This document shows, piece by piece, positions 26,375 through 35,571 of a stretch of 64,000 nucleotides of DNA. The stretch's first letter is position 1. The number at the start of each line of letters is the position of its first letter. The position numbers and the translations under genes were made by a program. Origin of the DNA: Betaproteobacteria bacterium SCN1 (GTDB lineage: Bacteria > Pseudomonadota > Gammaproteobacteria > Burkholderiales > Thiobacillaceae); assembly GCA_008923315.1 (NCBI GenBank), contig WBSF01000007.1:124001-188000 (forward strand), written 5' to 3'. The notes beneath the pieces were generated by a model that had not been told where the DNA came from, searched no databases, and saw only the letters and a list, made by a program, of their open reading frames with translations.

Positions 26375-27754
26375 TTACTTGTGCACGCCCAGCTTCTCGC
26401 GCCAGCCGGGGTACAGCTTGTCGGCGTCGCCCGGGAAGGATTCGAACGCACGCGCGAATTCCTTGTGTTCCTTGGCGAACTCGATCGGGTCGGCACCGGC
26501 TTTCCAGCACTCGTAGGCCTGACGCAGCGAGATGGCGCCGGCAGCCGGGGAGTCGATGTGGCCGTAGGAGCCGCCGCCCGAGGTGTTGATGACGTTGCCG
26601 TGACCGAGGTTCTCGAAGAAGCCCGGCAGACGCAGCGCGTTCATGCCGCCCGAGATGATCGGGGTGGTGGGCTTCATGCCGTACCACTTCTGGAAGTAGA
26701 CCGGGCCCTGGCACTCGTCGCGCTCGATCATGTAGGCGATGTCCTTGTCGGTGGCGTCGCCTTCCATCTTGCCGTAGCCCATGGTGCCGACGTGGATGCC
26801 GGACGCTCCCTGCAGGCGCGAGATCTTGGCCAGCACGAAAGCGGTGTAACCCCGCTTGGCGGACGGCGAGGTGATCATGCCGTGGCCGGCGCGGTGGTAG
26901 TGCAGGTACTGGTTCGGGTACTGACGACGGGCGGTGGTGATCATGCCCGGGCCGCCGACGAAACCGTCGACCAGGAAGGCCACCTTGTCGGCGTCGGGGC
27001 CGAAGGTTTCCAGGATGTAGTCGGCGCGGGCGCACATTTCATAGTGGTCGTCCGCGGTGATGTTGGCCGAGAACAGTTTGGGCTGGCCGGTTTCGTCCTG
27101 GGCGCGCTTCATCGCGTCGGCGACCAGGGGTATCACTTTCTTCATCGGCGCGAACACCTGGTTGCCCTGGGGTTCGTCGTTCTTGATGAAGTCGCCGCCG
27201 AGCCAGAACTGGTAGGCGGCGTGGGCGAACGGCTCGGGACGCAGGCCGAGTTTCGGCTTGATGATGGTGCCGGCGATGTAGCCGCCGTCCTTCATCGGGC
27301 GGCCGAGCACGCGCCACATGTCGCTGATGTCCTTGGCCGGGCCGTCGAACAGCTGGATGGCGCGTTCGGGCACGTAGAAGTCGTGGATCTTGGCGTGCTC
27401 GATGTCGCCCATGCCCTGGTTGTTGCCGATCACCAGCGTCAGGAACGACACGATCATCATGCGGCCGTCGGTGACGTTGCGGTCGAACAGCTCGATCGGA
27501 TAAGCGATCCGCATGTCCTCGGTCGCTTCGTCGATGAAGTACACCAGCGCGTCGACGCCCTTGGTGAATTCGTCGGTGGTGCAGACCTCGACGTTGGTAC
27601 CGGTCGACGATTCGGCGGCGAAGTGGGCGGCGGCTTCGAGATAGCCATGGCCGGCCTTCGGTTTCATCTTGTAGGCGACGAGAATATGTTTGCCGCCCTT
27701 GATCAGGTCTTCTTCCCTGAGGGACAGATCGGCATAGCGTGCAGATTGGTCCAT
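26375..27754 (-). CDS. cbbM: RubisCO form II
   Basis: A 459-residue form II RubisCO, which works without small subunits and is suited to high CO2 and low O2. Active-site features are Lys166 in [15 protein letters not shown], the carbamylated Lys191 in [14 protein letters not shown] and loop 6 [12 protein letters not shown]; these positions agree with the Rhodospirillum enzyme. AAGGAGT is well placed before the ATG. It is divergent from a second CbbR gene and followed by its own terminator and by cbbQ2-cbbO2. The organism can therefore switch between carboxysomal and free cytosolic RubisCO. Confidence 0.98.
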   Translation of the reverse strand: MDQSARYADLSLREEDLIKGGKHILVAYKMKPKAGHGYLEAAAHFAAESSTGTNVEVCTTDEFTKGVDALVYFIDEATEDMRIAYPIELFDRNVTDGRMMIVSFLTLVIGNNQGMGDIEHAKIHDFYVPERAIQLFDGPAKDISDMWRVLGRPMKDGGYIAGTIIKPKLGLRPEPFAHAAYQFWLGGDFIKNDEPQGNQVFAPMKKVIPLVADAMKRAQDETGQPKLFSANITADDHYEMCARADYILETFGPDADKVAFLVDGFVGGPGMITTARRQYPNQYLHYHRAGHGMITSPSAKRGYTAFVLAKISRLQGASGIHVGTMGYGKMEGDATDKDIAYMIERDECQGPVYFQKWYGMKPTTPIISGGMNALRLPGFFENLGHGNVINTSGGGSYGHIDSPAAGAISLRQAYECWKAGADPIEFAKEHKEFARAFESFPGDADKLYPGWREKLGVHK

Positions 27755-27880
27755 AAGTGACTCCTTCGGTTTGACTTAAGGTTCTCGTTATCGAGTGGGA
27801 GAACACTATAGTTATTCATTTATATAATGAAAATTAAATTATTATGATAAAACCTATAAGTTCAGACTTATAATTGGAAG
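27755..27880. promoter_or_regulatory. cbbM-cbbR2 divergent control region
   Basis: A 126-bp spacer, extremely A+T-rich between 27800 and 27880. It holds the dyad TATAAG-TTCAGA-CTTATA (27855-27872), ending 8 bp before the CbbR start. That dyad is a good candidate for the autoregulatory CbbR site. Several TATAAT-like words (near 27820-27830) could serve as the cbbM -10 box. Confidence 0.65.
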
Positions 27881-28762
27881 ATGCGTCGACTCACCCTGCG
27901 CCAGTTCCGCATCTTCGAAGCGGTGGCCCGCCATCTCTCGTTTTCACGCGCCGCCGAAGAGCTGCATCTGTCCCAGCCTGCGGTTTCCATGCAGGTCAAG
28001 GGCATCGAGATCATCCTCGGCCTGCCGCTCACCGAACAGGTCGGCCGCAAGATCCAGCTCACCGACGCCGGTCGCGAAGTGCTGCACGCCAGCCAGAGCA
28101 TCACCGCGCGTCTCGACGACCTGCAGTCCAATCTCGCGCAGCTGCGCGGCGTGGAGGGCGGCCGCCTCAGTCTGGCCGTGACGACCACCGCCAATTCCAT
28201 CGCCGCGGCCCAGCTCGCCCGGTTTCGCGACAAGTATCCGCAGGTGGCCATCCATCTCGATGTCGGCAATCGGGCGGACGTGTTGCATCAACTCGCGGCC
28301 AACCGCATCGACCTGGCGATCATGGGCCGCATCCCGCCGGATCTGGAACTGGAGGCCACCCGTTTCATGGACAACCCGCTGGGGGTCGTCGCGTCCCCCC
28401 GCCATCCACTGGCACGCCGGAAAAAAATCCCGGTGGCCGCGCTGGCAACCGAACCCTTTCTCGTGCGCGAGGCCGGCTCAGGCAGCCGCAACGCAATGGA
28501 ACGCTTTTTCGCCGAGCGGGGGCTGGAAATCCGCACCGGTCTGGAAATGAACAGCAACGAGGCCATCAAGCACGCGGTACAGGCCGGCCTTGGACTGGGT
28601 CTCCTGTCCCTGCAGACCCTGGAGCCGGAGCTGACCCTGAAGCGGCTCGTGGCGCTCGACGTGGAAGACTTCCCCATCATGCGCCACTGGTTCGTGGTTC
28701 ATCGCACCGGCAAACGGCTTTCCCCCGTGGCCCAGGCGTTCAAGGAATTCGCGCTGGCCTGA
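27881..28762 (+). CDS. cbbR: CbbR-type LysR regulator divergent from cbbM
   Basis: A 293-residue LysR-type regulator with the winged helix LTLRQFRIFEAVARHLSFSR and recognition helix LSQPAVSMQVKGIE, followed by the effector domain ending near ALDVEDFPIMRHWF. It is clearly paralogous to the CbbR at 14512 and presumably controls cbbM, cbbQ2 and cbbO2. Having one CbbR per RubisCO suggests separate control of the two enzymes. GGAAG abuts the ATG, which is a poor spacing for a ribosome-binding site. Confidence 0.92.
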   Translation: MRRLTLRQFRIFEAVARHLSFSRAAEELHLSQPAVSMQVKGIEIILGLPLTEQVGRKIQLTDAGREVLHASQSITARLDDLQSNLAQLRGVEGGRLSLAVTTTANSIAAAQLARFRDKYPQVAIHLDVGNRADVLHQLAANRIDLAIMGRIPPDLELEATRFMDNPLGVVASPRHPLARRKKIPVAALATEPFLVREAGSGSRNAMERFFAERGLEIRTGLEMNSNEAIKHAVQAGLGLGLLSLQTLEPELTLKRLVALDVEDFPIMRHWFVVHRTGKRLSPVAQAFKEFALA

Positions 28763-28769
28763 CAGGCGT

Positions 28770-29171
28770 ATGCTTGCGCTTTTGCCCGCGCATCCCATGG
28801 ACCCGACCGCACACCCCCTGCATCTGCGCCGTCCCGGCGACGAGACGCCACGCATCATCGCCGCCGCCGACGTGAACCCCGACACCATGCTGGTCTTCGA
28901 CGTGCGCCGCGAGGCCGATTTCAATGCCTCCGACGAAGCCATTCCCGGAGCATTGTGGAAAAACCCTGACAGGATCGACGCCTGGATCGGCGCCGTGCCG
29001 CTGACGATGGAGCTGATCGTCTACTGCGTGCACGGCGGTGCGGTATCCCTGCAGACGGTCGACCGCCTGCGCGCCATCGGTGCCAAAGCCCGTTATATCG
29101 AAGGGGGGCTGGAAGCCTGGAAGGCCGCCGGCGGCCGCCCTGCCCGGAAATACCCCATAAGGAGTAGTTGA
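28770..29171 (+). CDS. Rhodanese-like domain protein
   Basis: A 133-residue single-domain rhodanese-fold protein. LVFDVRREADFNAS is the N-terminal rhodanese signature. The probable sulfur-carrying Cys lies in IVYCVHGGAVS, and the domain ends with YIEGGLEAWKAAGG. It could transfer sulfane sulfur, which fits a neighbour of the TusE-like gene. The atypical active-site loop (CVHGGA) makes the substrate uncertain. A start at 28797 would be nine residues shorter and equally possible. It begins 7 bp after cbbR2. Confidence 0.8.
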   Translation: MLALLPAHPMDPTAHPLHLRRPGDETPRIIAAADVNPDTMLVFDVRREADFNASDEAIPGALWKNPDRIDAWIGAVPLTMELIVYCVHGGAVSLQTVDRLRAIGAKARYIEGGLEAWKAAGGRPARKYPIRSS

Positions 29172-29235
29172 CTAGTTTACTCAGCTATTCTATGGTGCGT
29201 CATCCGATTTTCCGATCAGGCAAGGACACACTCAC

Positions 29236-29568
29236 ATGGAACGCGAAATCAACGGCAAGATGGTCGAAACCGACCCCGAAGGCTATCTGGTCAATCTGGA
29301 CGACTGGTCCGAGGAACTGGCCATCGAACTGGCCAAGGAAGACAAGCTGGAATTGCAGGAGAATCACTGGAAAGTGATCCATTACATGCGCGAGCAGTTT
29401 GCGCAGAACGGTACCGCGCCCAATCTGCGCTTCCTGCAGAAGGGCCTGAAGGAAGAATTCGGCAACGAATGGGGCGACAAGAAATTCCTGTTCGACCTCT
29501 TCCCCTTCGGTCCCGCCAAACAGGCCGGCCGCTACGCCGGCACGCCCAAGCCGACCGGCTGCGTGTAA
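29236..29568 (+). CDS. TusE/DsrC-family sulfur-relay protein with only the C-terminal cysteine
   Basis: A 110-residue DsrC/TusE protein. The family core is clear (GKMVETDPEGYLVNLDDWSEEL, ENHWKVIHYMREQF, and KPTGCV at the end). True DsrC proteins have two redox cysteines 11 residues apart; here Cys109 is present, but the other position is Gly98 (AKQAGRYAG). It therefore cannot form the intramolecular disulfide used with DsrAB, and behaves as a single-Cys TusE-type sulfur acceptor. It may serve tRNA thiolation or sulfane-sulfur transfer. It has its own terminator. Confidence 0.88.
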   Translation: MEREINGKMVETDPEGYLVNLDDWSEELAIELAKEDKLELQENHWKVIHYMREQFAQNGTAPNLRFLQKGLKEEFGNEWGDKKFLFDLFPFGPAKQAGRYAGTPKPTGCV

Positions 29569-29588
29569 GGCCTGCCGTCCCCGACGCC

Positions 29589-29614
29589 GCCCCGCACCCC
29601 GCGGGGCTTTTTTT
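29589..29614 (+). terminator. Rho-independent terminator after the TusE-like gene
   Basis: Stem GCCCCGC (29589-29595) / GCGGGGC (29601-29607), 5-base loop, then seven T (29608-29614). Confidence 0.9.
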
Positions 29615-29636
29615 CGCCCGCGCAGACCGCCGCGGC

Positions 29637-29981
29637 TCAGTTTCCGCGGAACATGAAATACACCGCGCCCACCAGACACAGCGCTGCCCACAGGAAATCC
29701 CATTTCAGCCCGACCTTCATGTAGAACACGGCGAAGGGCACGAACACCGACAAGGCGATCACTTCCTGCATGATCTTCAGTTGCGGCAGGCTCAGCACGG
29801 AGTATCCGATGCGATTCGCCGGCACCTGCAGCAGGTATTCGAAGAGTGCGATGCCCCAGCTGGCGAACGCCGCGATCACCCACGGCTGATTGTTCATGTC
29901 CCGGAGATGCGCATACCAGGCAAAGGTCATGAAGACGTTGGACAGGGTAAGCAGAATCAGGGTTTGCAGGGTGGCGGGCAT
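29637..29981 (-). CDS. DMT-family small membrane protein (DUF486)
   Basis: A 114-residue protein with four predicted membrane helices, matching the DUF486 family (TLILLTLSNVFMTFAWYAHL at the start, a central RIGYSVLSLPQLKIMQEVI and C-terminal GAVYFMFRGN). The family is related to small drug/metabolite transporters, and no substrate is known. The ATG at 29981 is preferred to an upstream GTG because GAAGG lies 8 bases before it. It is divergent from purE. Confidence 0.82.
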   Translation of the reverse strand: MPATLQTLILLTLSNVFMTFAWYAHLRDMNNQPWVIAAFASWGIALFEYLLQVPANRIGYSVLSLPQLKIMQEVIALSVFVPFAVFYMKVGLKWDFLWAALCLVGAVYFMFRGN

Positions 29982-30038
29982 GATCGGCACCTTCGGGGAA
30001 TGCGCGCCATTGTAGGGCTTCCGGCCCGGTCCGGCTGG

Positions 30039-30044
30039 TAGAAT
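30039..30044 (+). promoter_or_regulatory. Probable -10 box of the purE-purK operon
   Basis: TAGAAT lies 30 bp before the purE start and is followed by GCCGCCT. The same arrangement (TATAATGCCGCCT) occurs before purC. No good -35 match lies at standard spacing. Confidence 0.4.
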
Positions 30045-30073
30045 GCCGCCTTCGCGTCAGCAAGGAAAACACG

Positions 30074-30568
30074 ATGAGCACACCGCTGGTAGGCGTGGTG
30101 ATGGGATCGTCCAGCGACTGGGAGGTGATGAAGCACGCCGCCATGCTGCTGAAGCAGCTCGGCATCCCGTTCGAAGCCCGTGTGGTCTCGGCGCACCGCA
30201 CCCCCGATCTGCTCTACCGTTATGCCGAAGAAGCCGAGGCCCGCGGCCTCAGGGCCATCGTGGCAGGGGCAGGCGGTGCCGCGCACTTGCCGGGCATGCT
30301 CGCCGCCAAGACTGTCGTGCCGGTGCTGGGCGTGCCGGTGCCTTCGAAATACCTCAAGGGCATGGATTCGCTGCTCTCCATCGTGCAGATGCCGAAGGGC
30401 ATCCCGGTGGCCACCTTCGCCATCGGCGAGGCGGGCGCGGCCAACGCCGCGCTCTTCGCCGCCGCGCTGATTGCCCGTCACGACGCCGGGCTGGCCGAAC
30501 AGCTCCACGACTTCCGGCGCGGCCAGTCGGATTCGGTGCTGGCGATGGATCTGCCCGATGTCGAGTAA
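30074..30568 (+). CDS. purE: N5-carboxyaminoimidazole ribonucleotide mutase
   Basis: A 164-residue class I PurE that converts N5-CAIR to CAIR in purine synthesis. Signature segments are [31 protein letters not shown] and [14 protein letters not shown], including the catalytic Ser and His positions. AAGGA precedes the ATG. It overlaps purK by 11 bp, the usual purEK arrangement. Confidence 0.96.
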   Translation: MSTPLVGVVMGSSSDWEVMKHAAMLLKQLGIPFEARVVSAHRTPDLLYRYAEEAEARGLRAIVAGAGGAAHLPGMLAAKTVVPVLGVPVPSKYLKGMDSLLSIVQMPKGIPVATFAIGEAGAANAALFAAALIARHDAGLAEQLHDFRRGQSDSVLAMDLPDVE

Positions 30569-31694
30569 GCCGCTGCCGCTACTGCCCGGCGCCATGCTGG
30601 GAATGCTTGGCGGAGGGCAACTCGGCCGCATGTTCACTATCGCGGCGCGCACCATGGGCTACCGGGTCATGGTGCTCGACCCCGATCCCGGAAGCCCGGC
30701 CGGCCAGATGGCCGATGTGCATCTCCAGGCCGGCTACGCCGACGCCGCAGCCCTGAGCCGGATGGCAGCAGACTGCGCCGCCGTCACCACCGAATTCGAG
30801 AACGTACCCGCCGAGAGCCTGATCGCGTTGGGCAAGACCTGCCGCGTCCGCCCCGGCGCCGACGCCGTCGCCATCGTGCAGGACCGTGGCCGTGAAAAAT
30901 CCTGGCTTGCCCGGCACGGCTTCGTCACTGCACCTTTCGCGCGCGTTGGCAGCGAAGATGAACTCGACGCGGCGCTGACCGATATCGGCACGCCCGCGCT
31001 GCTAAAAGTGGCCCGCCTGGGCTACGACGGCAAGGGACAGGCGCGCATCCGGACACCAGCCGATGCACACGCCGCCTTTCGCGAGTTCGGCGGGCAGCCC
31101 TGCGTGCTCGAAAGCTTCGTGACGCTGGACTGCGAAGTGTCCGTGGTGCTGGCGCGCAGCGATACGGGCGAATGTGCGCTGTTTCCGGTCGCCGAAAACC
31201 GCCATGCGGGTGGCATTCTCGACGTTTCCATCGTGCCGGCGCGCGTGGATGATGCGCTCGCCCGCCAGGCATGCGACACGGCGCGCGCGGTGGCCGACGC
31301 ACTCGGCTACGTCGGCGTGATGGCGGTGGAATTCTTCGTCGCCAACGGCCGCCTGATGGTCAACGAAATCGCCCCGCGCCCGCACAATTCCGGCCACTAC
31401 ACGCTCGACGCCTGCGTCACGGACCAGTTCGAACAACAGGTCCGTGCGCTCGCCGGACTGCCGCTGGGCGACCCGCGCCTGCTGTCGCCCGTAGTCATGA
31501 TCAACATTCTGGGCGACCGCTGGCATGACGATGGTCCCCACTGGGGCACACTGCTCGCCCACCCCAATGCGAAGCTGCATCTCTACGGCAAGGAAACGGC
31601 CCGTCCGGGCCGCAAGATGGGGCATTTCAATGTGCTCGACGCCGACGCCGGGGCGGCGCTGGCGCTCGCGGAAACCCTGCGCGATGCGCTCTAG
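30558..31694 (+). CDS. purK: 5-(carboxyamino)imidazole ribonucleotide synthase
   Basis: A 378-residue ATP-grasp enzyme that carboxylates AIR with bicarbonate and ATP. It starts [20 protein letters not shown], with the GGGQLGRM nucleotide-binding loop at residues ~18-25, and contains the ATP-grasp stretch [15 protein letters not shown]. The start codon lies inside purE (ATG 30558), giving an 11-bp overlap. It overlaps the next gene by 11 bp as well, so the three are translationally linked. Confidence 0.95.
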   Translation: MSSKPLPLLPGAMLGMLGGGQLGRMFTIAARTMGYRVMVLDPDPGSPAGQMADVHLQAGYADAAALSRMAADCAAVTTEFENVPAESLIALGKTCRVRPGADAVAIVQDRGREKSWLARHGFVTAPFARVGSEDELDAALTDIGTPALLKVARLGYDGKGQARIRTPADAHAAFREFGGQPCVLESFVTLDCEVSVVLARSDTGECALFPVAENRHAGGILDVSIVPARVDDALARQACDTARAVADALGYVGVMAVEFFVANGRLMVNEIAPRPHNSGHYTLDACVTDQFEQQVRALAGLPLGDPRLLSPVVMINILGDRWHDDGPHWGTLLAHPNAKLHLYGKETARPGRKMGHFNVLDADAGAALALAETLRDAL

Positions 31695-32100
31695 CCTGTC
31701 TGTATTCGCACTGCTCGCCTTCGGCACGACCGCCGTCGCGGCCGGCCGGTTACCGCTCGTCGTCGACGGCCAGACCGTCCGCGTCGAAGTTGCCGCCACT
31801 CCGCAGGCGCGCGAACGCGGCCTGATGGGCCGCACGCATCTGGCTGCCGATTCCGGCATGCTGTTCGTGTTCGAAACGCGGGGCCGCCACTGCTTCTGGA
31901 TGCGCAACACGCTCCTGCCGCTATCCATCGCCTTCATCGGCGACGACGGCCGGGTCGCCGGTCTGGCCGACATGCAGCCGCGCACCGAAACCCTGCATTG
32001 CGCGCCAGCCGAGGTGCGCTATGCGCTCGAAGTGTCGCAGGGCAGTTTTCTCCGCCAGCGCCTGGCGCCTGGCGCCCAGGTACAGGGCCTGCCGCGCTGA
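31684..32100 (+). CDS. DUF192 secreted/periplasmic protein
   Basis: A 138-residue protein with a short N-terminal hydrophobic signal ([17 protein letters not shown]). A DUF192 domain follows, recognisable by ATPQARERGLMGRTHLAADSGMLFVF and CFWMRNTLLPLSIAFI. The function of DUF192 is not established. It overlaps purK by 11 bp, which suggests co-expression but no pathway link. The ATG at 31684 gives the correct signal peptide; longer upstream starts lie inside purK. Confidence 0.85.
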   Translation: MRSSLSVFALLAFGTTAVAAGRLPLVVDGQTVRVEVAATPQARERGLMGRTHLAADSGMLFVFETRGRHCFWMRNTLLPLSIAFIGDDGRVAGLADMQPRTETLHCAPAEVRYALEVSQGSFLRQRLAPGAQVQGLPR

Positions 32101-32118
32101 TCCCGCGCCGGCCCGCCT

Positions 32119-33144
32119 TCAGGGCGATATCGCGCGAATCCGCATTTCCATGATCCGGCCATCGTCGTCGCTGCGCACCACCCGAACCGGCAGGTAGTGC
32201 CGGTCGATGGCAAGCCAGGCCTCGAAACGCTCGTCGGCAGTGTCCGTCCGCGCCAGATGCAGGGTACGCAGTGCGCCCAGCGCGGTTTCCAGCGTTTCCT
32301 CGCCCTGCACGGCATAGCTGTAGCGACGCAGCTTCTTGCCGTTGAACACGTCGTAATGCACGGTGCCGTCGGGCGGCGCGGTAAGCGCCAGCTGGAAGAA
32401 CAGGCTCAGCGCATCCTGCATGCCTGCCGGATAGACGAAATGCCGGGGCGCGCCCCGCGCCGGCTCCAGCAGCCCCTGCCCCGCGTCGGGATCGAAGCGC
32501 GCACTGGCGCGTTTCGCGCCGCGCTGATCCCAGAACGCCTCCGGCTGCAGACCCTGCGCCGTAATGCGCCCCCGGCTGGTCTGCACGAAACGCCCGCGGT
32601 AGAACAGCCCGGTCAGGCCGGTGGCGGCCGCCACGCTGGTCAGCGTGTAATGCGTGCCTTCATTCACCCAGACCAGGGTCTGCTCGCCCGACGCCGGACC
32701 GTAGAGCAGCTCGAAGCGCATGTCGATGCGCGCCGGGATCGAATTCAGGGGCGGCGGCACGGGTTCGGCGGGTGGCGCAGACCTGGCTGCGGGCTGGGGC
32801 TCGACAGGGACTGCCAATGGCGCCGGGACCGCTTCGGGCGGGATGCCGACCACCTCGGCCCGGGCGAGCACGGGCACCGTCTCGACGACCGGCACTGGCG
32901 ATGCGGGTGGTGGCACGACCGGCACTGGGGCCGGTGGCGGCACAGGCGGGCGGCGCTTTGGCGCGGGCGCCGGGTCGGGTGATGGCACGATCAGGCGCGC
33001 CTCGAAAACCGGCGGCGGCAACGGTGCCTGCACGCCCGGCCGGAAACTGTCCAGCCCGCCGATCAGGAGGCCATGCAGAAGCAACGACACTGCCAGCGCC
33101 ACGCCGCCCACGCCGGGTCGAATCGACCCCGGGCCGCGTTGCAT
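32119..33144 (-). CDS. DUF3108 protein with N-terminal membrane anchor and Pro-rich linker
   Basis: A 341-residue protein with one membrane helix near the N-terminus (VGGVALAVSLLLHGLLIGGL). A TonB-like Pro/Val/Ala-rich linker of ~85 residues follows, then a C-terminal DUF3108 domain (residues ~150-341) containing THYTLTSVAAATGL and RGRITAQGLQPEAF. The layout suggests a periplasmic domain held away from the inner membrane. The domain is paralogous to the protein encoded 2 bp upstream. The function is unknown; envelope-related roles are only a guess. Confidence 0.8.
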   Translation of the reverse strand: MQRGPGSIRPGVGGVALAVSLLLHGLLIGGLDSFRPGVQAPLPPPVFEARLIVPSPDPAPAPKRRPPVPPPAPVPVVPPPASPVPVVETVPVLARAEVVGIPPEAVPAPLAVPVEPQPAARSAPPAEPVPPPLNSIPARIDMRFELLYGPASGEQTLVWVNEGTHYTLTSVAAATGLTGLFYRGRFVQTSRGRITAQGLQPEAFWDQRGAKRASARFDPDAGQGLLEPARGAPRHFVYPAGMQDALSLFFQLALTAPPDGTVHYDVFNGKKLRRYSYAVQGEETLETALGALRTLHLARTDTADERFEAWLAIDRHYLPVRVVRSDDDGRIMEMRIRAISP

Positions 33145-33146
33145 CT

Positions 33147-33863
33147 TCACCCCTCGACGCGCGCGCGCGTCAGACGCTGCTCCAGCGTCACGCCGTCTTC
33201 GACCACCTGGATGCGTACCGGCAGATTGCCACGTCCCGGCGCGATCCAGACGGTGACGCGCTTGTCTCCGGAATCGGACACGATGCGCTGGTAACGCAAC
33301 GTCTCGATCGCCCCCAGCGGGGTATCGAGCGTACCGCCGGGCTGCCGGGCGTACCGGTAGTCGTTGAGATCGCGCCCACTGACCACCTGCAGGGCGTAAT
33401 CCGCCGGCAGACGGGGCGCAAACATGAACTGATAGACCTGCGACAGCTGGTCCTGCGCACCGGCCTTCAGCTCCGGCACCTGCCAGGACTGGCCCTTGTA
33501 GCTGTAGGCGATGCTGTGCCGCGCCCAGTCGAGCCGGGCGACGGCACGCTTTTCGGGCGCATCGCTGCGGGCGTGTGTGAACTGCGCGGGCTTCAGGCCC
33601 TGCGCGGTCACGGTCCCCGTACTCTCGAGCCGGATGCTGCCCGGCCACAGCAGTTTCAGCGGACCGCTGGCGTGCATTTCGCTCGTCAACGTATAGCGCC
33701 GGTCCTGCCGGGTGTAGGTATCGGTCACCTCGCCTAGCTTCTGGCCGTTGCGATACAACGCATAGACCAGCGTCATCTGCGACGGCACCGCCCACACAGG
33801 CAGGCTCATCGTCAGGGCGGCAAACAGCAGCAGCAATCTGGGCATGGACAGGCTCGCGTTCAC
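33147..33863 (-). CDS. DUF3108 periplasmic protein
   Basis: A protein of 238 residues if it starts at the GTG at 33863, whose last bases overlap the purN stop (GTGA). An ATG at 33845 would give 232 residues beginning directly with the signal peptide MPRLLLLFAALTMSLPVWA. The mature part is a DUF3108 domain with RYTLTSEMHASGPLKLLWPG and GTVTAQGLKPAQFTH, mirrored in the downstream paralogue. The tandem pair follows purM-purN in many betaproteobacteria. Its function is unknown. Confidence 0.82.
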   Translation of the reverse strand: MNASLSMPRLLLLFAALTMSLPVWAVPSQMTLVYALYRNGQKLGEVTDTYTRQDRRYTLTSEMHASGPLKLLWPGSIRLESTGTVTAQGLKPAQFTHARSDAPEKRAVARLDWARHSIAYSYKGQSWQVPELKAGAQDQLSQVYQFMFAPRLPADYALQVVSGRDLNDYRYARQPGGTLDTPLGAIETLRYQRIVSDSGDKRVTVWIAPGRGNLPVRIQVVEDGVTLEQRLTRARVEG

Positions 33864-34495
33864 ACGGTCAACACGGACTGTGACCCCGAACCGCCGGCCA
33901 AGTTTACTTTGCCGCCGTCGTGGACGAGCCGGTCTTCGGCAAACCAGCGGATCGCCTGGGGGTAGATGCGGTGTTCCTGCGCGAGCACGCGATCGGCCAG
34001 GACGGCCGGCGTGTCGTCCGCCCGCACCGGCACGGCGGCCTGGGCGACGATGGGCCCATGGTCGAGCGTGGCGGTGACGAAATGCACGGTGCAGCCGTGG
34101 ATCTTCACGCCTTCAGCCAGTGCGCGCTCATGCGTTTTCAGCCCCGGAAAGGCCGGCAGCAGCGAAGGATGGATGTTGAGCAGGCGCCCCTCGAAACGTT
34201 CGATGAAGGCCGGCGAGAGGATGCGCATGTAGCCGGCGAGCACGACCAGCCCGGGCCGGTGGCGCTCGATCTCGTCGGCTAGTCGCGCGTCGAAGGCGAC
34301 ACGGTCAGCGTATGCGGTGTGATCGAGCGCGAAGGTCGGCAGGCCGCTTTCGCGCGCGTAGGCGAGCCCCGGGGCCTGCGGCCGGTTGCCGATCACCGCG
34401 ACGATCTCGATGGGCAGCGCCGCCTCGACGATCGCGCGCAGGTTGCTGCCGCGCCCGGACAGCAGGACGACGACGCGAAGCGGACGTGTCAGCAC
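33860..34495 (-). CDS. purN: Phosphoribosylglycinamide formyltransferase
   Basis: A 211-residue formyl-THF-dependent GAR transformylase. Visible features are VVVLLSGRGSNLRAIVEA at the start, VLAGYMRIL, the catalytic LNIHPSLLPAFPGLKTHERAL (Asn-His) and the Asp of TLDHGPIVAQA. The frame is open upstream into purM. The GTG at 34495, 8 bp after the purM stop, gives the normal length. It is followed by DUF3108 genes with a 4-bp overlap. Confidence 0.94.
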   Translation of the reverse strand: MLTRPLRVVVLLSGRGSNLRAIVEAALPIEIVAVIGNRPQAPGLAYARESGLPTFALDHTAYADRVAFDARLADEIERHRPGLVVLAGYMRILSPAFIERFEGRLLNIHPSLLPAFPGLKTHERALAEGVKIHGCTVHFVTATLDHGPIVAQAAVPVRADDTPAVLADRVLAQEHRIYPQAIRWFAEDRLVHDGGKVNLAGGSGSQSVLTV

Positions 34496-34502
34496 GTCCG
34501 GA

Positions 34503-35531
34503 TCACGAATACAGCACCTGTTCCGCTTCTGCCGGCCGCGCGACGATCTCGCCGATGCGCCAGACCGTCTCGCCGCTGGTCCGGAGATGGGCCATCGCGG
34601 CATCGGCATCGGCGGCCGCCACCACCACGCACATGCCGATGCCGCAGTTGAAGGTGCGCAGCATCTCCATCGGCTCGACGTTACCGGCCTGCTGCAGCCA
34701 GTCGAACAGCGGCGGGCGCGTCCATGACGCGAGATCGACGCGGGCGGCGACGCCGTCCGGCAGGCAGCGGGGCAGATTGCCGGTGATGCCGCCGCCAGTG
34801 ATGTGTGCCATGCCCTTGACCGTCAGCTTTTCCATCAGGGCGAGCAGCGGCTTGACATAGATGCGCGTCGGCGCCATCACCGCATCGGCAAACGGTTTGC
34901 CGTGGAAGTCGGATTTGAGGCCGATGTGCGAAACGTCGATGAGCTTGCGGATCAGCGAATAGCCGTTGGAATGGGCACCGGACGAGGCCAGCCCCAGCAC
35001 GACATCGCCGGGCGCGATGGTCTGGCCGCCGATGACCTTGCTTTTCTCCACCACGCCGACGGCGAAGCCGGCCAGATCGTATTCGCCGTCCGGGTACATG
35101 CCCGGCATTTCGGCGGTTTCGCCGCCGATCAGCGCGCAGCCGGCCTGTTCGCAGCCGGTGGCGATGCCGGCGATGACCGCTTCGGCGGTATCCAGCGTGA
35201 GCTTGCCGGTGGCGAAATAATCCAGGAAAAACAGCGGCTCGGCGCCCTGTACCAGAATGTCGTTGACGCTCATCGCGACGAGATCGATGCCGACGGTGTC
35301 GTGGCGGTTGAGCTCGAAGGCGAGCTTGAGCTTGGTGCCGACGCCGTCGGTGCCGGAAACCAGCACCGGTTCCCGGTATTTCCTGGAAATCTCGATCAGG
35401 GCGCCGAAACCGCCGATGCCGGCCAGCACTTCGGGCCGCATCGTGCGTCGGGCATGCGGCTTGATGCGTTCGACCAGCGCGTCGCCCGCCTCGATGTCGA
35501 CCCCGGCATCTTTGTAGGAAATGGAAGACAC
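34503..35531 (-). CDS. purM: Phosphoribosylformylglycinamidine cyclo-ligase
   Basis: A 342-residue AIR synthetase. The start [20 protein letters not shown] is canonical. Further signatures are [36 protein letters not shown] and [18 protein letters not shown] start at 35531 is chosen because GGAG lies 6 bases before it and because it matches the family N-terminus; an ATG six codons upstream is possible. It is divergent from the AI-2E/purC frame, with only 40 bp between the starts. Confidence 0.95.
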   Translation of the reverse strand: MSSISYKDAGVDIEAGDALVERIKPHARRTMRPEVLAGIGGFGALIEISRKYREPVLVSGTDGVGTKLKLAFELNRHDTVGIDLVAMSVNDILVQGAEPLFFLDYFATGKLTLDTAEAVIAGIATGCEQAGCALIGGETAEMPGMYPDGEYDLAGFAVGVVEKSKVIGGQTIAPGDVVLGLASSGAHSNGYSLIRKLIDVSHIGLKSDFHGKPFADAVMAPTRIYVKPLLALMEKLTVKGMAHITGGGITGNLPRCLPDGVAARVDLASWTRPPLFDWLQQAGNVEPMEMLRTFNCGIGMCVVVAAADADAAMAHLRTSGETVWRIGEIVARPAEAEQVLYS

Positions 35532-35571
35532 ACCCGGCTCCAGAATCATAAAGTGCGCTATTTTAGCGTCT

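Noticed and set aside
28770-29171. Rhodanese-like gene as part of the LysR gene (read-through)
   Set aside because: A clear TGA separates them, and the rhodanese fold begins in its own frame.
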